The notes: generated by a model from the letters alone, not told the origin. A DNA stretch of 64,000 nt from an uncultured Blastocatellia bacterium (GCA_946480785.1 CAMLLD010000025.1:5933-69932), one strand, 5' to 3'. Counted from the stretch's first letter, positions 42,581 to 51,558 are shown. Program-made: numbers and translations.

Positions 42581-44989
42581 TGTTGGCAGACCAAGACTTT
42601 TGGAGAGTTCTACAAACCGCTCGTCAGCGCGCAGGTTCTTGAAGACGGGATCGACTTGCAGAAACGGCAGCCAGTTGAAACGTTCCATGCGCGACTTCTC
42701 GAGCCAGTCGAGCGCGAGTTTACGATTGTCGAGCCCGGCATAAATTATGGCCGTTTGAAACGGCGACACGTACTGCTGCTTCGCCAGCTCCTGCAACCGC
42801 GCAATCGCGCGCTCGGCGTCACTCTTCTTTCCGGCCAGTGCCTGTGCGTGGCCCAGCGCACTCAACGCCGTCACGTTATCGGGCGACATCTTCAGCGCGT
42901 TGCGAAAACTATCAATCGCTCGATCCAAAGCGCCTTGCGCTTCGAGCACCAGTCCCAACTCGTAATAGGCGCGCGCAAAGTTGCGATCCATCTCGATCAG
43001 TTTCGACGCTTCGCTCTGCGCCTGGTCCAACTGTGCCGCGTAGTAAAGCGTGCGCACGTAATCGCTGTAGATCGTCAACGAAAACGGTTCGAGCTCGTGC
43101 GCGGTCTTCGCCTCGGTGACCGCTTCGTTCATGCGGCCCATCACCACCAGATAACTCGCGTACCACTGGTGCGCGGTGGCATAACTCGGATTGAGCGCGA
43201 TTGCTTTCTTGAAATGCTGTTCGGCTTCGTCCCACTTCAGACGATAACGATAGGTCACGAAGGCGAGCGACGTGTGCGCCTCCGCGAGGTTCGAATTGAT
43301 CGACAACGCGCGGTTCGCCGCTGCTTCCGCTTTCGGATAAGAATCGTCGGCTGAAGCGACGTTGTAGACGTTGAGCAACAGATAACAATCGGCGAGACCG
43401 GCGTAAGCAAGAGCGTAATCCTGATCGCGTTGAATCGCCTGACCGAAATAGTCGATGCCCTGGCGCAGTCCTTCGACCGTGCGCTTGTTCCAGTTGTAAC
43501 GGCCCTGAAGATATAGCCGATACGCTTCCGAATCGGGCGAATAGTTTCGCGTGATCTGCGCATGGTCGAGGCCGTCAACGCGCGCGCGCAGCCTTTGCGA
43601 AACGTCGCGCGAAATCTGTTGCGGCAGCGCAACCACTTCCGAAACCTTGCGACCGTAACGTTCGCCCCAGATATGACTGTCGTCGCGCACGTCGATCAAC
43701 TCGACGCTCACATCGAGTTCATCACCGCGTTGCACGATGCTGCCCGAGAGCAACGCGTGCACGCCGAGCTCGCGGCCAATCTCTTTCGGATCCGTAGCGC
43801 GGCCCTTGTAGTGAAACACCGTGCTGCTCGATTTCACTTTCAGGTCCGGCAACTGCGAGAGATTTTCGATCAAACTCTCGGTGATGCCGTCGGAGAGATA
43901 CTCGGTACTCGGATCGCTGTTGGTAAACGGCAGGACCGCGAGCGAGTTGATTGGGGATTCAGCGGATCGCGACGCGCGAAAACGGATGAAGGAGAGCACG
44001 GCGACTACAACTGCGGCGGCCGCAACAGCGGCGAGCGCCGCGATGATGCGCGGCTTGGTCCAGAAAATTCGGCGTGGCCTGAGTAACGCAGGCACCGTCG
44101 ATTGCGCCACGTCAGTCAACGTATTCCCGACGCTCGAATCCGCTTCGAGTTCGCGCAACACGTCCTGTAGATCGTTGCGCATGTCTTCGATGCGTTGATA
44201 TCGATCGTTCGGGTCTTTTGCGAGGGCCTTGTCGAGAATCGGCTGGAGACGTTGAATCAACGGCGAGTCTTCGCCGCGCGCCTCGGCGATCGGTTTCGCC
44301 TGGTGATAGACCACCGCGTAACGCACGTCCAAAGCAGTCTTCCCGCGAAACGGCCAGGTGCCCGCGAGCATTTCGTACAGCAACACGCCGGTCGAAAAGA
44401 TGTCGCCGCGGTGGTCCACCGGCAGGCCTTGCGCCTGTTCGGGCGCGGCGTAAGTTGAAGTGCCATACGGGACGCCGACTTCAGTGAGGTGCGGATCGCT
44501 GCCGACCATGTGTGCGGGTTCGATCAGTTTCGCGAGACCGAAGTCGAGCACTTTAACGGCGCCGTTGCGCGTGACCATCACGTTGCGCGCCTTGATGTCG
44601 CGATGCACGATGCCGCGCGCGTGCGCCGCGGCAAGCGCGTTGGTTACTTGAATCGCGATCGAAAGCGCTTGCCGCAGATCGAGTGGACGGCCCGCGACGA
44701 GTTCGCGCACGTTGCGGCCTTCGATGTACTGCATCGCGATGAAGTGAATGTCCTCGACTTTGTGCAGGCCGAAGATCGTGCAGATGTTTGGATGGTCCAG
44801 TGATGATGCGAGTCTCGCCTCGCGTTCGAAACGGATCAGGTTCGAAGGGCTGTCTGTTAGTGCGGGCGGCAGCACCTTCACCACAGCGGACCGATCGAGC
44901 GTCGTGTCGATTGCGCGATAGACAGTGCCTTGTCCGCCTTCACCGATTTTTTCGACGATACGGTATTGGAGGAGAAGTTGCCCGATCAT
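42566..44989 (-). CDS. Ser/Thr protein kinase with TolB-like domain and TPR repeats
   Basis: An 807-residue one-helix receptor kinase. The kinase domain spans about residues 10-280: glycine loop GEGGQG (16-21), lysine in AVVKVL (Lys38), HRDIKARN and DFGLAK, all intact. A membrane helix lies near 310-335. Next is a TolB/FlgO-like domain (about 350-470; LAVLPFTNSDPSTEYLSDG to RDDSHIWGERYGR), then TPRs to the end (for example YALAYAGLADCYLLLN and AVTEAKTAHELEPFSL). This layout is very common in Acidobacteriota and may sense an extracytoplasmic signal. The gene is first of a three-gene minus-strand group with a serine hydrolase and a pentapeptide protein, the likely output. Confidence 0.93.
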   Translation of the reverse strand: MIGQLLLQYRIVEKIGEGGQGTVYRAIDTTLDRSAVVKVLPPALTDSPSNLIRFEREARLASSLDHPNICTIFGLHKVEDIHFIAMQYIEGRNVRELVAGRPLDLRQALSIAIQVTNALAAAHARGIVHRDIKARNVMVTRNGAVKVLDFGLAKLIEPAHMVGSDPHLTEVGVPYGTSTYAAPEQAQGLPVDHRGDIFSTGVLLYEMLAGTWPFRGKTALDVRYAVVYHQAKPIAEARGEDSPLIQRLQPILDKALAKDPNDRYQRIEDMRNDLQDVLRELEADSSVGNTLTDVAQSTVPALLRPRRIFWTKPRIIAALAAVAAAAVVVAVLSFIRFRASRSAESPINSLAVLPFTNSDPSTEYLSDGITESLIENLSQLPDLKVKSSSTVFHYKGRATDPKEIGRELGVHALLSGSIVQRGDELDVSVELIDVRDDSHIWGERYGRKVSEVVALPQQISRDVSQRLRARVDGLDHAQITRNYSPDSEAYRLYLQGRYNWNKRTVEGLRQGIDYFGQAIQRDQDYALAYAGLADCYLLLNVYNVASADDSYPKAEAAANRALSINSNLAEAHTSLAFVTYRYRLKWDEAEQHFKKAIALNPSYATAHQWYASYLVVMGRMNEAVTEAKTAHELEPFSLTIYSDYVRTLYYAAQLDQAQSEASKLIEMDRNFARAYYELGLVLEAQGALDRAIDSFRNALKMSPDNVTALSALGHAQALAGKKSDAERAIARLQELAKQQYVSPFQTAIIYAGLDNRKLALDWLEKSRMERFNWLPFLQVDPVFKNLRADERFVELSKSLGLPTINHG

Positions 44990-45073
44990 GGAGGTGAACC
45001 GGAGAGCGAAACGTTCGGCACAATATTCGAAGCCGTGGCATTATACTCAACTTAACTCCTGGAGGGCAGAGAG

Positions 45074-45973
45074 ATGATTTTACGGTTTGCGATGCTGGCT
45101 GCTGTCGTTGCAGCGCTCGTGTTTACGCCCGTGGCGCGTCAGAAAGACGTTGAAGGGGCGTGGAATGTTGACGCAACAGTTGCGGTGCTTCCCGACACGC
45201 TCGCGAGCACGTCGAGCTTTTACAGCTTTCGGCGCGATCTGCGTAAGTGTGCGTCGCCGCGTTGCGGTGGTTACTTCGTGAAGCTCGTCAACGATACGCA
45301 CACGCGTTGTGCCGACAATCGCTGGGGTTCCGAATGTTACGTCGCCAGCATTGATTGGAACGGCCAAGCCGAGCCGGAGAGCGATCACGCGCTGTTGCGC
45401 GGCACGATGCGTTTGCAAGGCAATCGAAACGGGCGCTTCGGTGTGTTACGCGTGACGGAGGTTTGGCAGGCTGCGAGTGCGACTGCGCCTTCGGGAACGT
45501 TCTTTCGCGTGCGCGATCGCGGCATTAAATGTATCGCCGCGCCGTGCCCGACGCATCACGAAGCGAAACTCAATACAACGCAGAGTCGTGAGATTGCGGG
45601 AGTCGATCTGAGCGGCGCGGGTGCGCCGGAGAATTTGTTGAGTGAAGCAACGCAGGCGATGACTTCCACGGATGGGATACTCGTCAGCGGCGATCTCGCG
45701 CCCGTACGTGGACCAGCGGGACGCTCCGTAACGTTGAAAGCGACGCAGTTTTATTTGCGCGCGGGCAAGGAGTCGGCGTCGTCGCTGAAGCCGTGCATGA
45801 AGACGGGCTGTTCGGGCCAGGTTTGTTCGGACCAGGAAGTGATGACGACGTGCGAGTACAAGACCGAATATGAGTGCTACAAGAAGGCGACGTGCGAGCG
45901 GCAGGCGAATGGTGATTGCGGTTTCACACCGACGGCTGAGTTGAATGCGTGCTTGCGACGGAGCCGCCGATGA
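45074..45973 (+). CDS. Secreted DUF6748-like protein with eight-cysteine C-terminal cluster
   Basis: A 299-residue exported protein with a signal peptide (ending near TPVARQ) and a CTGGAGGG ribosome binding site. The middle carries FRVRDRGIKCIAAPCPTHH, a hallmark phrase of DUF6748-type domains. The end holds a compact cysteine cluster: CMKTGCSGQVCSDQ, TTCEYKTEYECYKKATCERQ and NGDCGFTPTAELNACL, resembling the eight-cysteine-cluster family. Such clusters are probably disulfide-bonded or metal-binding modules on the outside of the cell. The next gene overlaps by four bases (ATGA), so the two exported proteins are probably produced together. Function unknown. Confidence 0.8.
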   Translation: MILRFAMLAAVVAALVFTPVARQKDVEGAWNVDATVAVLPDTLASTSSFYSFRRDLRKCASPRCGGYFVKLVNDTHTRCADNRWGSECYVASIDWNGQAEPESDHALLRGTMRLQGNRNGRFGVLRVTEVWQAASATAPSGTFFRVRDRGIKCIAAPCPTHHEAKLNTTQSREIAGVDLSGAGAPENLLSEATQAMTSTDGILVSGDLAPVRGPAGRSVTLKATQFYLRAGKESASSLKPCMKTGCSGQVCSDQEVMTTCEYKTEYECYKKATCERQANGDCGFTPTAELNACLRRSRR

Positions 45974-46989
45974 CACAGATGAAACACGGATTGATCTTAC
46001 TGAGTATGGCGCTCGCTTTCGCACCGCACTGGACGTTGCAGACCAGCGGCGTGACTGCGCGTTTGCGTGGCGTTAGTGCGGTGAGTGAACGCGTCGCCTG
46101 GGCCAGCGGTTCGGGCGCCACCGTGTTGCGCACGACCGACGGTGGCGCGACGTGGAACAAGTTGAATGTCACGACTGAGACGCTCGACTTTCGCGACATC
46201 GACGCGATCGACGCGCAGACTGCGTACGTGCTCAGCATTGGCAACGGCGCGGCGTCACGCATCTACAAAACCACTGACGCCGGCGCGACCTGGACCATGC
46301 AGTTCAAGAACGAAGATCCGAAAGCGTTTCTCGATGCGATGTCGTTTTGGGACGCGAAGCATGGGATCGTCTTCGGAGATTCAGTTGACCTACAGTTCTA
46401 TATCTTAATGACTGAGGATGGCGGCGCCACGTGGCGACGCGTGCCTCCCGCAAACCTGCCGCCCGCACTCGGAAACGAAGGCGCGTTTGCGGCGAGCGGT
46501 ACCAACATCGCCGTGTTTGGCAAAACGCACGCGTGGATCGGCACCGGCGCTGCGGCGAAGGCGCGCGTGTTGCGCACGTCTGACAGCGGACACACATGGC
46601 AAGTGGCCGACACGCCGCTTGCGGCTGGTCCTTCCACGGGAATCTTCTCGATTGCGTTTCGCGACGCGAAGCACGGCGTGATCGTCGGTGGCGATTATCA
46701 AAAGGAACGCGAGGCGGTCAACAATCTCGCGGTCACGAGCGATGGCGGCGCGACGTGGAGACTCGCGAAAGGTCTTTCGGGATTTCGTTCGGTTGTTGCG
46801 TACGTGCCCGGCGCGAAGACGCCGGCCCTCGTGGCGGTTGGACCATCAGGCGCGGACTATTCGCTCGACGACGGACAAACGTGGTCACCCATCGAAGGCC
46901 GCGGCTTCGACACCTTCAGCTTCGTGCCGCATGCACAAATTGGCTGGGCCGCAGGCGCAAACGGTGGTTTGGCGAAACTCACGTTTTAA
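45970..46989 (+). CDS. YCF48-like BNR beta-propeller exported protein
   Basis: Start set at the ATG overlapping the previous stop, which gives MTQMKHGLILLSMALAF and a signal peptide ending near APHWTLQ. The 339-residue product contains repeated Asp-box-like phrases in the form TTDGGATWNKL, TTDAGATWTMQ, TEDGGATWRRV, TSDSGHTWQVA and TSDGGATWRLA, a pattern of the YCF48/photosystem-II-assembly propeller family that in non-phototrophs helps to assemble or bind exported proteins. The blade W-containing turns (GATW) support the call. No catalytic residues are seen. Confidence 0.88.
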   Translation: MTQMKHGLILLSMALAFAPHWTLQTSGVTARLRGVSAVSERVAWASGSGATVLRTTDGGATWNKLNVTTETLDFRDIDAIDAQTAYVLSIGNGAASRIYKTTDAGATWTMQFKNEDPKAFLDAMSFWDAKHGIVFGDSVDLQFYILMTEDGGATWRRVPPANLPPALGNEGAFAASGTNIAVFGKTHAWIGTGAAAKARVLRTSDSGHTWQVADTPLAAGPSTGIFSIAFRDAKHGVIVGGDYQKEREAVNNLAVTSDGGATWRLAKGLSGFRSVVAYVPGAKTPALVAVGPSGADYSLDDGQTWSPIEGRGFDTFSFVPHAQIGWAAGANGGLAKLTF

Positions 46990-47001
46990 TTGAACTTTGA
47001 A

Positions 47002-48066
47002 CTAACGCGTCGCTGTGCTCTTTGCGGCGAGCGAGAGGTATTTGCGAATCGCGTCCTCGAGGCCGATCGCGCTGCGGTAACCGGCGCCGATGCTCTGGTA
47101 GCGCCAGATGCCTTCGTGATCGATCACGATGTAAGTCGGATACGCGTGGATCCCAAACGCGCGCTGAATCTTTCGATCCTGATCGCGATAGTGCGTCCAC
47201 AGCATATTGTTCTGCGAGGTAAAAGTTCGCCACGCCTGATCGTCGAAGTCGGCGCTGATCCCGATCATCACGAACGACTGGTTCCCCACGTATTTCTTAT
47301 GCAGGTTTTTCAGATCGGGCACTGAGGCGGTACACGGTCCACACCACGTCGCCCAGAAGTCGAGCACGATCACTTTTCCGCGCAAGTCGTCGAGCGACAC
47401 GTAGTCGCCGTCCAACGAAGTAAAAGCAAAGTCCGGCGCGAAATTCTCTCGCGCACGACGCGGGTTATCGATCATCTTCTTCGCGAGGGCGACGTAAGAA
47501 CCTTTCGGGTCCGACTGCACATACTGCTTCAACTCCGTCAAGCCTTCCGGATCGCGATTCTCCTGCAACAGCGTGACGCCGAGGTTGTAACGAAGAATCG
47601 CGGGCGCGCTCGGCTGCGCGAGTCCTAAACGAAACGTCGCTTCGGCGGCAAACAGTTTTTCCTGGTCCTTCTTGTCAGCCAGCGCTTGCAGCGCGAGACC
47701 TTTGTTGTTGTAGGCCTTGATGAGCAGTTGCGTGTCGGTGGGCGCGAGCGTCACCGCTCTGTCCGCGGAGGCGATGACGTTTTTGTAAGCCTCGAGCGAC
47801 AGGTAAGTCTCCGCGAGCCAGCCATAACAGACGGCGCATTTCTTGTCGCGCAGATCGTTGGCGCGCCGGAAGCTCTTGAGCGCGTCGTCGTATTTATGCT
47901 GGCGAAACAGCTCTTTTCCGTTGTTCAACTCCTGCTGAAACGCCACGTCGTCTGTTTGCTGTGCGGGCGGCGACGGCGCTTGTTGGGCCTGCGGCCGTAC
48001 GGCGAGACCGGGAAAAGTAAACGCGATCAGGAGCAACAATGTGGGCCATGCAAGGGTTCTGATCAT
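47002..48066 (-). CDS. TPR-thioredoxin fusion (TlpA-like)
   Basis: A 354-residue exported protein from the ATG that gives MIRTLAWPTLLLLIAFTFPG; 11 upstream codons are judged spurious. After the signal peptide come TPR-like helices (about residues 40-180; AFQQELNNGKELFRQHKYDDA and similar), then a thioredoxin fold beginning near 215 with LDFWATWCGPC, FVMIGISAD and cis-proline AYPTYIVI. TlpA-type proteins reduce periplasmic disulfides; the TPR part may recruit a target. The N-terminal half also has a CAVCYG pair. It is convergent with the YCF48-like gene. Confidence 0.9.
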   Translation of the reverse strand: MIRTLAWPTLLLLIAFTFPGLAVRPQAQQAPSPPAQQTDDVAFQQELNNGKELFRQHKYDDALKSFRRANDLRDKKCAVCYGWLAETYLSLEAYKNVIASADRAVTLAPTDTQLLIKAYNNKGLALQALADKKDQEKLFAAEATFRLGLAQPSAPAILRYNLGVTLLQENRDPEGLTELKQYVQSDPKGSYVALAKKMIDNPRRARENFAPDFAFTSLDGDYVSLDDLRGKVIVLDFWATWCGPCTASVPDLKNLHKKYVGNQSFVMIGISADFDDQAWRTFTSQNNMLWTHYRDQDRKIQRAFGIHAYPTYIVIDHEGIWRYQSIGAGYRSAIGLEDAIRKYLSLAAKSTATR

Positions 48067-48154
48067 TGTCGGGCCTCCGTGAGAAGCGCATAATAGCACC
48101 GCTTTTCAACCCGTGTAAGCGCGAACCTGAAACTCACTCAAAGGAGACCTTACG

Positions 48155-48664
48155 ATGCAAAGTAAACCTCAGTCGTTTACCGTCTACGTCATTGTCGCGG
48201 CACTCGTGTTTTCGACGCTGACCACCGTCGCCCGCGGCCAAACAAACGAGCAAACGAATAACTGGTCCAGAGTTACGGCGCTCGCGGGCGGCGCCAAAGT
48301 CGCCGTCAAACTCAAAAACGGAAAGAGCGTTGATGGAACCGTGAACAGTGTTTCTGACAGTGCGCTGTCGCTAAACGTGAAGAACTCGAGCCGGGAAATC
48401 AAACGTGAAGAGGTCGCGACGGTTCACGAGGTCGTCAAGAAAGGTTCGGCAACCAAGGCGACGCTGATCGGTACGGGGATCGGCGCAGGCGTGGGAGCCG
48501 CAGCCGGCGGGATTGCCAGTTCAAACGATGATAATGGCTTCGATAAGATCGACCACGTCGCGACGGCGGCGCTGGCGATCGTGGGCGCGGGATCGGGAGC
48601 ACTCGTCGGTTACCTCGTGGGTAGAGGCGGAAACAAACGAGTGCTCCTTTATCAAAGTAAATAA
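48155..48664 (+). CDS. Exported protein with LSm-like strand region and glycine zipper
   Basis: A 169-residue protein with an AAAGGAG binding site, a signal peptide (ending near ARGQT), a short beta-rich part resembling an SH3/LSm barrel (KVAVKLKNGKSVDGTVNSVSD, SALSLNVKN, REIKREEVATVHEV) and a glycine-zipper tail (GTGIGAGVGAAAGGI, then GAGSGALVGYLVG). Glycine zippers insert in or line the outer membrane. Family not recognised beyond these parts. It is flanked by two convergent minus-strand genes; 9 bases separate it from the S41 gene. Confidence 0.7.
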   Translation: MQSKPQSFTVYVIVAALVFSTLTTVARGQTNEQTNNWSRVTALAGGAKVAVKLKNGKSVDGTVNSVSDSALSLNVKNSSREIKREEVATVHEVVKKGSATKATLIGTGIGAGVGAAAGGIASSNDDNGFDKIDHVATAALAIVGAGSGALVGYLVGRGGNKRVLLYQSK

Positions 48665-48673
48665 AGGTCGGGG

Positions 48674-49786
48674 TTAGCTCTTCGACTTCAGCGCAGCGAG
48701 TTCTTTCTCGACTTTCTGAATCTCGTCCTGCACGTCGGCTTTGAAGCCGGGATTCTGCAAAGTCGTCAGCGACTTCTTCAGCGCCATCAATCGCGCCACG
48801 AGCAGCGCCTGATCTGCGGGAACGTCGACGTCCGGCGTGACGCCCGTTCCTTCCCAATTCGTCTTCGTGATCGGACTGATCGCGCGGCCGGTCGGCACAA
48901 ACATGCCGAAGTGTTCGGTGATGCGGAAGCCGCCGCCCGGATGCGCGCCGCCGCCTGTGGTCTCGCCGACGATCGTCGCGCGCTTGAGGTTCTTCAGGTT
49001 GTAAGTAAATTCCTCCGCGCCGGAGAAGGTGCGCTTGCTCGTCAACACGTAGACGTCTTTGTTGAGATAACGTTTGCCCGGAACTTCCTTCCTCGTCCAA
49101 AACTCCTGCGTCCGGTCTCCTTCACGCCAGTAAAGATCGTTGAGATGGACGGGCTCGGGACCAAACAGGTAAGAACAAACAAACGCTACCATCGCCGGGT
49201 TGCCGCCACCGTTGTAACGCATGTCGATGATCAGCGCGTCCGTGCCGTTCACGAAGTTCATCGCGGCGGCGACCGTATCGGCCGCGAGATCGGGATCGAG
49301 AAAGCCGCGGAAGTCGATGTAGCCGATGTTGCCTTCGAGTCGTTCGACTTTGGTGAAGGCGTGATTCATCCACGTTAGCTCGCGCTTCTCCTGTTCGCGT
49401 TCTTCGGCGGTGGGTTCGCGGCGTGGTCCACGTTCGGGCAGCGGGTTGTAGGAGTAGCGCACGCGCAGGTGCTTGTCGTGACTCACGTCTTGTAGATCTG
49501 CGGTGAGTTTTGTGGCGAACTCTTTCGAGCTCGTGATCTGATCGTACTCTTTCTTACTCACTCGCTCGCGAATGGCCTGCTCCATCTTCTTCGCGGTTTC
49601 GGGAAACACATATGAGTCGTTCAGCCGCTTCAGGATGCCATCGATCACCTGTGTGCGCGTGGCGGCGTCGAGGGTCAGATCCTGTTGCTCCGGCTGCTGG
49701 GCGACGGCGACGGTGTTCAGTTGCAGGGCGGCAACGACGAGAGCGCATACAGTGATCGCGACTCTCACGATAGTTGACTTGGGCAT
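48674..49786 (-). CDS. Exported S41 (C-terminal processing-like) serine protease
   Basis: A 370-residue protein with a signal peptide (ending near AVAQQ), an IRBP/tricorn-type N-terminal helical lid (residues about 40-110), and the S41 catalytic fold: IGYIDFRGFLDPDLA, ALIIDMRYNGGGNPAMVAFV, TSKRTFSGAEEFTYNL with the Ser nucleophile in the FSGAEEF turn, and VGETTGGGAHPGG. It lacks a PDZ domain, fitting the IRBP-like subgroup rather than CtpA. The substrate is unknown. Upstream, on the opposite side of the start, is the 500-bp composite repeat region. Confidence 0.9.
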   Translation of the reverse strand: MPKSTIVRVAITVCALVVAALQLNTVAVAQQPEQQDLTLDAATRTQVIDGILKRLNDSYVFPETAKKMEQAIRERVSKKEYDQITSSKEFATKLTADLQDVSHDKHLRVRYSYNPLPERGPRREPTAEEREQEKRELTWMNHAFTKVERLEGNIGYIDFRGFLDPDLAADTVAAAMNFVNGTDALIIDMRYNGGGNPAMVAFVCSYLFGPEPVHLNDLYWREGDRTQEFWTRKEVPGKRYLNKDVYVLTSKRTFSGAEEFTYNLKNLKRATIVGETTGGGAHPGGGFRITEHFGMFVPTGRAISPITKTNWEGTGVTPDVDVPADQALLVARLMALKKSLTTLQNPGFKADVQDEIQKVEKELAALKSKS

Positions 49787-49915
49787 CGGTAACTCTCCTT
49801 CGTTGTTTAGTTCGGACGTTCGGCGCGAAAAGTTCCATTAGTTTTGAGCTTCGTATTACACAACTCACCCACCAGTAAAAGCGGAGTGCCCAAAGGCGCG
49901 ACACGTAGCCCGGGC

Positions 49916-50010
49916 GAGCGAAGCGCCGAAGGCGCCATTCGATCCAGAGACGAGCGAAGCGCCGAAGGCGTCATTCGATCCAGAGACGAGCGAAGCGCCG
50001 AAGGCGCGAC
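49916..50010. repeat. 36-bp tandem repeat, two full copies plus part of a third
   Basis: Units begin GAGCGAAGCGCCGAAGGCG at 49916, 49952 and 49988. The first two are identical over 36 bp except one base; the third keeps the first 20. Because 36 is a multiple of three, the tandem also appears as repeats in one antisense frame (ALRSSLDRM), which is not taken as a gene. Confidence 0.85.
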
Positions 50011-50011
50011 G

Positions 50012-50203
50012 AGAAGGTAGCCAGGGGCGAGCGCGAAGCGCGCTGCCCCTGGATCACACACAACAAACGTTGCAGGCCCGGAGGGCCTATAGACACGGAG
50101 CGCGCCACGTGTCTATCGCCCGTTCCGGGCTGGTCGCCCTAATCTAAAGGATCCAGGGGCGGCGTGCGTCGCTACGCTCCGCACTTGCCCCTGGCTACCT
50201 TCT
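50012..50203. repeat. 190-bp palindrome with nested hairpins
   Basis: Arms AGAAGGTAGCCAGGGGC (50012-50028) and its exact reverse complement (50187-50203) close the element; imperfect pairing continues outward through CGCGCCGAAGG-type sequence. Inside are smaller stems: CCAGGGGC/GCCCCTGG at 50021-50052, ATAGACACG/CGTGTCTAT at 50089-50116, and CCAGGGGC/GCCCCTGG at 50153-50194. This could extrude as a cruciform or fold as RNA. Confidence 0.85.
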
Positions 50204-50210
50204 GCCGCGC

Positions 50211-50386
50211 CTTCGGCGCTCGGCCCCACTTTTGCCACTTCGGCGCACGGTCTAGTTCTGCGGCTTCTGCGCTCGGCCTAGTTCTCGTACGCTTCGGCGC
50301 TCGGCCCACTTTTGCGGCTCGGCGCACGGTCTAGTTCTGCGGCTTCTGCGCTCGGCCCAGTTCTCTTACGCCTTCGGCGCACAACC
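50211..50386. repeat. About 80-bp tandem duplication made of seven 27-bp subunits
   Basis: CTTCGGCGCTCGGCCC-type units start near 50211, 50238, 50264, 50292, 50318, 50343 and 50372. Three subunits make an 81-bp unit repeated at 50211-50291 and 50292-50371, with alternating endings CACTTTTGC, TCTAGTTCTGCGG and AGTTCTCGTACG. Copies differ at several bases. Confidence 0.8.
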
Positions 50387-50417
50387 TTTGATTTCTCCCG
50401 GCGGGAAAAGTTCCCCC

Positions 50418-51383
50418 TTAGTTTCTAAACTCCTGGCTGATCATGAGGCCGCGGAGGCCGCCGTCCATGATGCCGATGCCGACACGGCCGAACTGCGGAC
50501 GCAGGATGTTTTCGCGGTGGCCGGGCGAGTTCATCAGGCCCGTGTGCGCGACTGAGAGTGTCGGCGCGAGCGCGAGGTTTTCGCCCGCGGTGAGGAAACG
50601 AACGTTCGCGGCGCGCATGCGATCGAAAGGCGAGAGTCCTTCGGGCGTGTCGTGCGCGAAGTAGCCGCGCGCAAACATGTCGGTCGAATGCTGGCGCGCG
50701 ACTTCCGTCAACTCCGGATCTGCCGCCAGTGGACGCAAACCCGCCGCAGTGCGTTCCTGATTCACGAGCACGAGCATCCGCTCCTCCAGATCCGGACGCG
50801 GCCGCACGTTCGTCACCTTGAACGGCAACGTCACGCGCTCATTGGAATCCGGTTTGATCGTGAGCAGGTTGAACGTGCGGCTGATCGCTTCACCAAACAC
50901 CGGCCGCAACGCGCCCTCGAGTCGCTCAGCGTAAACCGCCAAACGATTCGCGAGCGCACTGTCGCGCGTCCGTTCGCTCAAGCCTTCGCTCAACGGCAAC
51001 GCCATCAATAGCGCCGCCAGAATCGCCGCGAGGATCAGACCGTTAATAAACCCCGGCAACAGACCGAGTACCTGGTTGACGCGGCGCTCCTGAATGTCTT
51101 TCGGCAGTCGCGTGAGTAACGCGTGGCCGACGAGATGAACCGCGATCGAAACCAGCACGCCGATCAGTACGAACGCGATCGGCTGGTCCCAAACTTCGGA
51201 CCAAAGATGGACGTTCGCCCCAAGCCAGCGCGCCAGCGGCTGGTAATAACGCAGCCCCGCGATCAAGCTCAACACCCAACCGGCAAGGTCCAGCACGCCG
51301 TGCACAAATCCACGACGATACCCGTTCAGCAAACTCAAAATGATCGCTGCTACGAGCAGCAGATCGATCGCGTTAATAGTCAC
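50418..51383 (-). CDS. CvpA-like membrane domain fused to CAP/SCP domain
   Basis: The 321-residue product joins two modules. Residues 1-165 look like colicin-V-production protein CvpA: four membrane helices (INAIDLLLVAAIILSLLNGYRRG, GWVLSLIAGLRYY, VLIGVLVSIAVHLVGH, GLLPGFINGLILAAIL). Residues about 200-321 form an extracytoplasmic CAP domain of the YkwD type, with LVLVNQERTAAGLRPLAADPEL, ARQHSTDMFARGYFAHDTPEGL, ENLAL and the final SPGHRENIL. CvpA-CAP proteins are known from several phyla and are linked to envelope maintenance. The gene lies just after the composite repeat, whose right end is 18 bases from its stop. Confidence 0.9.
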   Translation of the reverse strand: MTINAIDLLLVAAIILSLLNGYRRGFVHGVLDLAGWVLSLIAGLRYYQPLARWLGANVHLWSEVWDQPIAFVLIGVLVSIAVHLVGHALLTRLPKDIQERRVNQVLGLLPGFINGLILAAILAALLMALPLSEGLSERTRDSALANRLAVYAERLEGALRPVFGEAISRTFNLLTIKPDSNERVTLPFKVTNVRPRPDLEERMLVLVNQERTAAGLRPLAADPELTEVARQHSTDMFARGYFAHDTPEGLSPFDRMRAANVRFLTAGENLALAPTLSVAHTGLMNSPGHRENILRPQFGRVGIGIMDGGLRGLMISQEFRN

Positions 51384-51541
51384 GGTTAAAGCTTACCATC
51401 CACAGCACCGAACCACGCGTACGAACTTTCGCAGTTCAAAATCGGCAATGTTACTGAGTTTTTGGACTCATTACTTGGATCACTACGCGCGCTCAACGAT
51501 CGCCGTTCGCAACTTTCTTCCGAATACCGCGCTTATTCAAA

Positions 51542-51558
51542 TTGGAACACTTTCTGCA
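51542..51558 (+). promoter_or_regulatory. Candidate sigma-54 (-24/-12) promoter of the TonB-dependent OMP gene
   Basis: TTGGAACACTTTCTGCA holds GG and GC dinucleotides exactly ten bases apart, as required for RpoN, with two departures from consensus. It is 62 bases upstream of the start codon. No enhancer or activator gene is adjacent, so this remains a weak suggestion. Confidence 0.25.

Larger units (their letters stand above)
49905..50400. repeat. Composite non-coding repeat element (tandem, palindrome, minisatellite)
   Basis: The 631 bases between the S41 and CvpA-CAP genes hold no convincing gene but a dense set of repeats. It has three parts listed separately: 36-bp tandem copies, a 190-bp palindrome with internal hairpins, and a minisatellite of about 27 bp. 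Shared words such as GCGCCGAAGGCG and CCAGGGGC tie the parts together, and the core hairpin sequence also appears at 27.87 kb. It resembles dispersed GC-rich hairpin elements seen in Acidobacteriota and Planctomycetota genomes. No transposase or integrase gene is adjacent. Confidence 0.85.

Noticed and set aside
49916..50010. CRISPR-like array
   Set aside because: The 36-bp copies are directly adjacent with no spacers, and no cas genes are present.
49807..50061. An 84-codon minus-strand frame with repeated ALRSSLDRM
   Set aside because: The repetition comes from the 36-bp DNA tandem; no start context and no conserved domain, so it is treated as repeat DNA.
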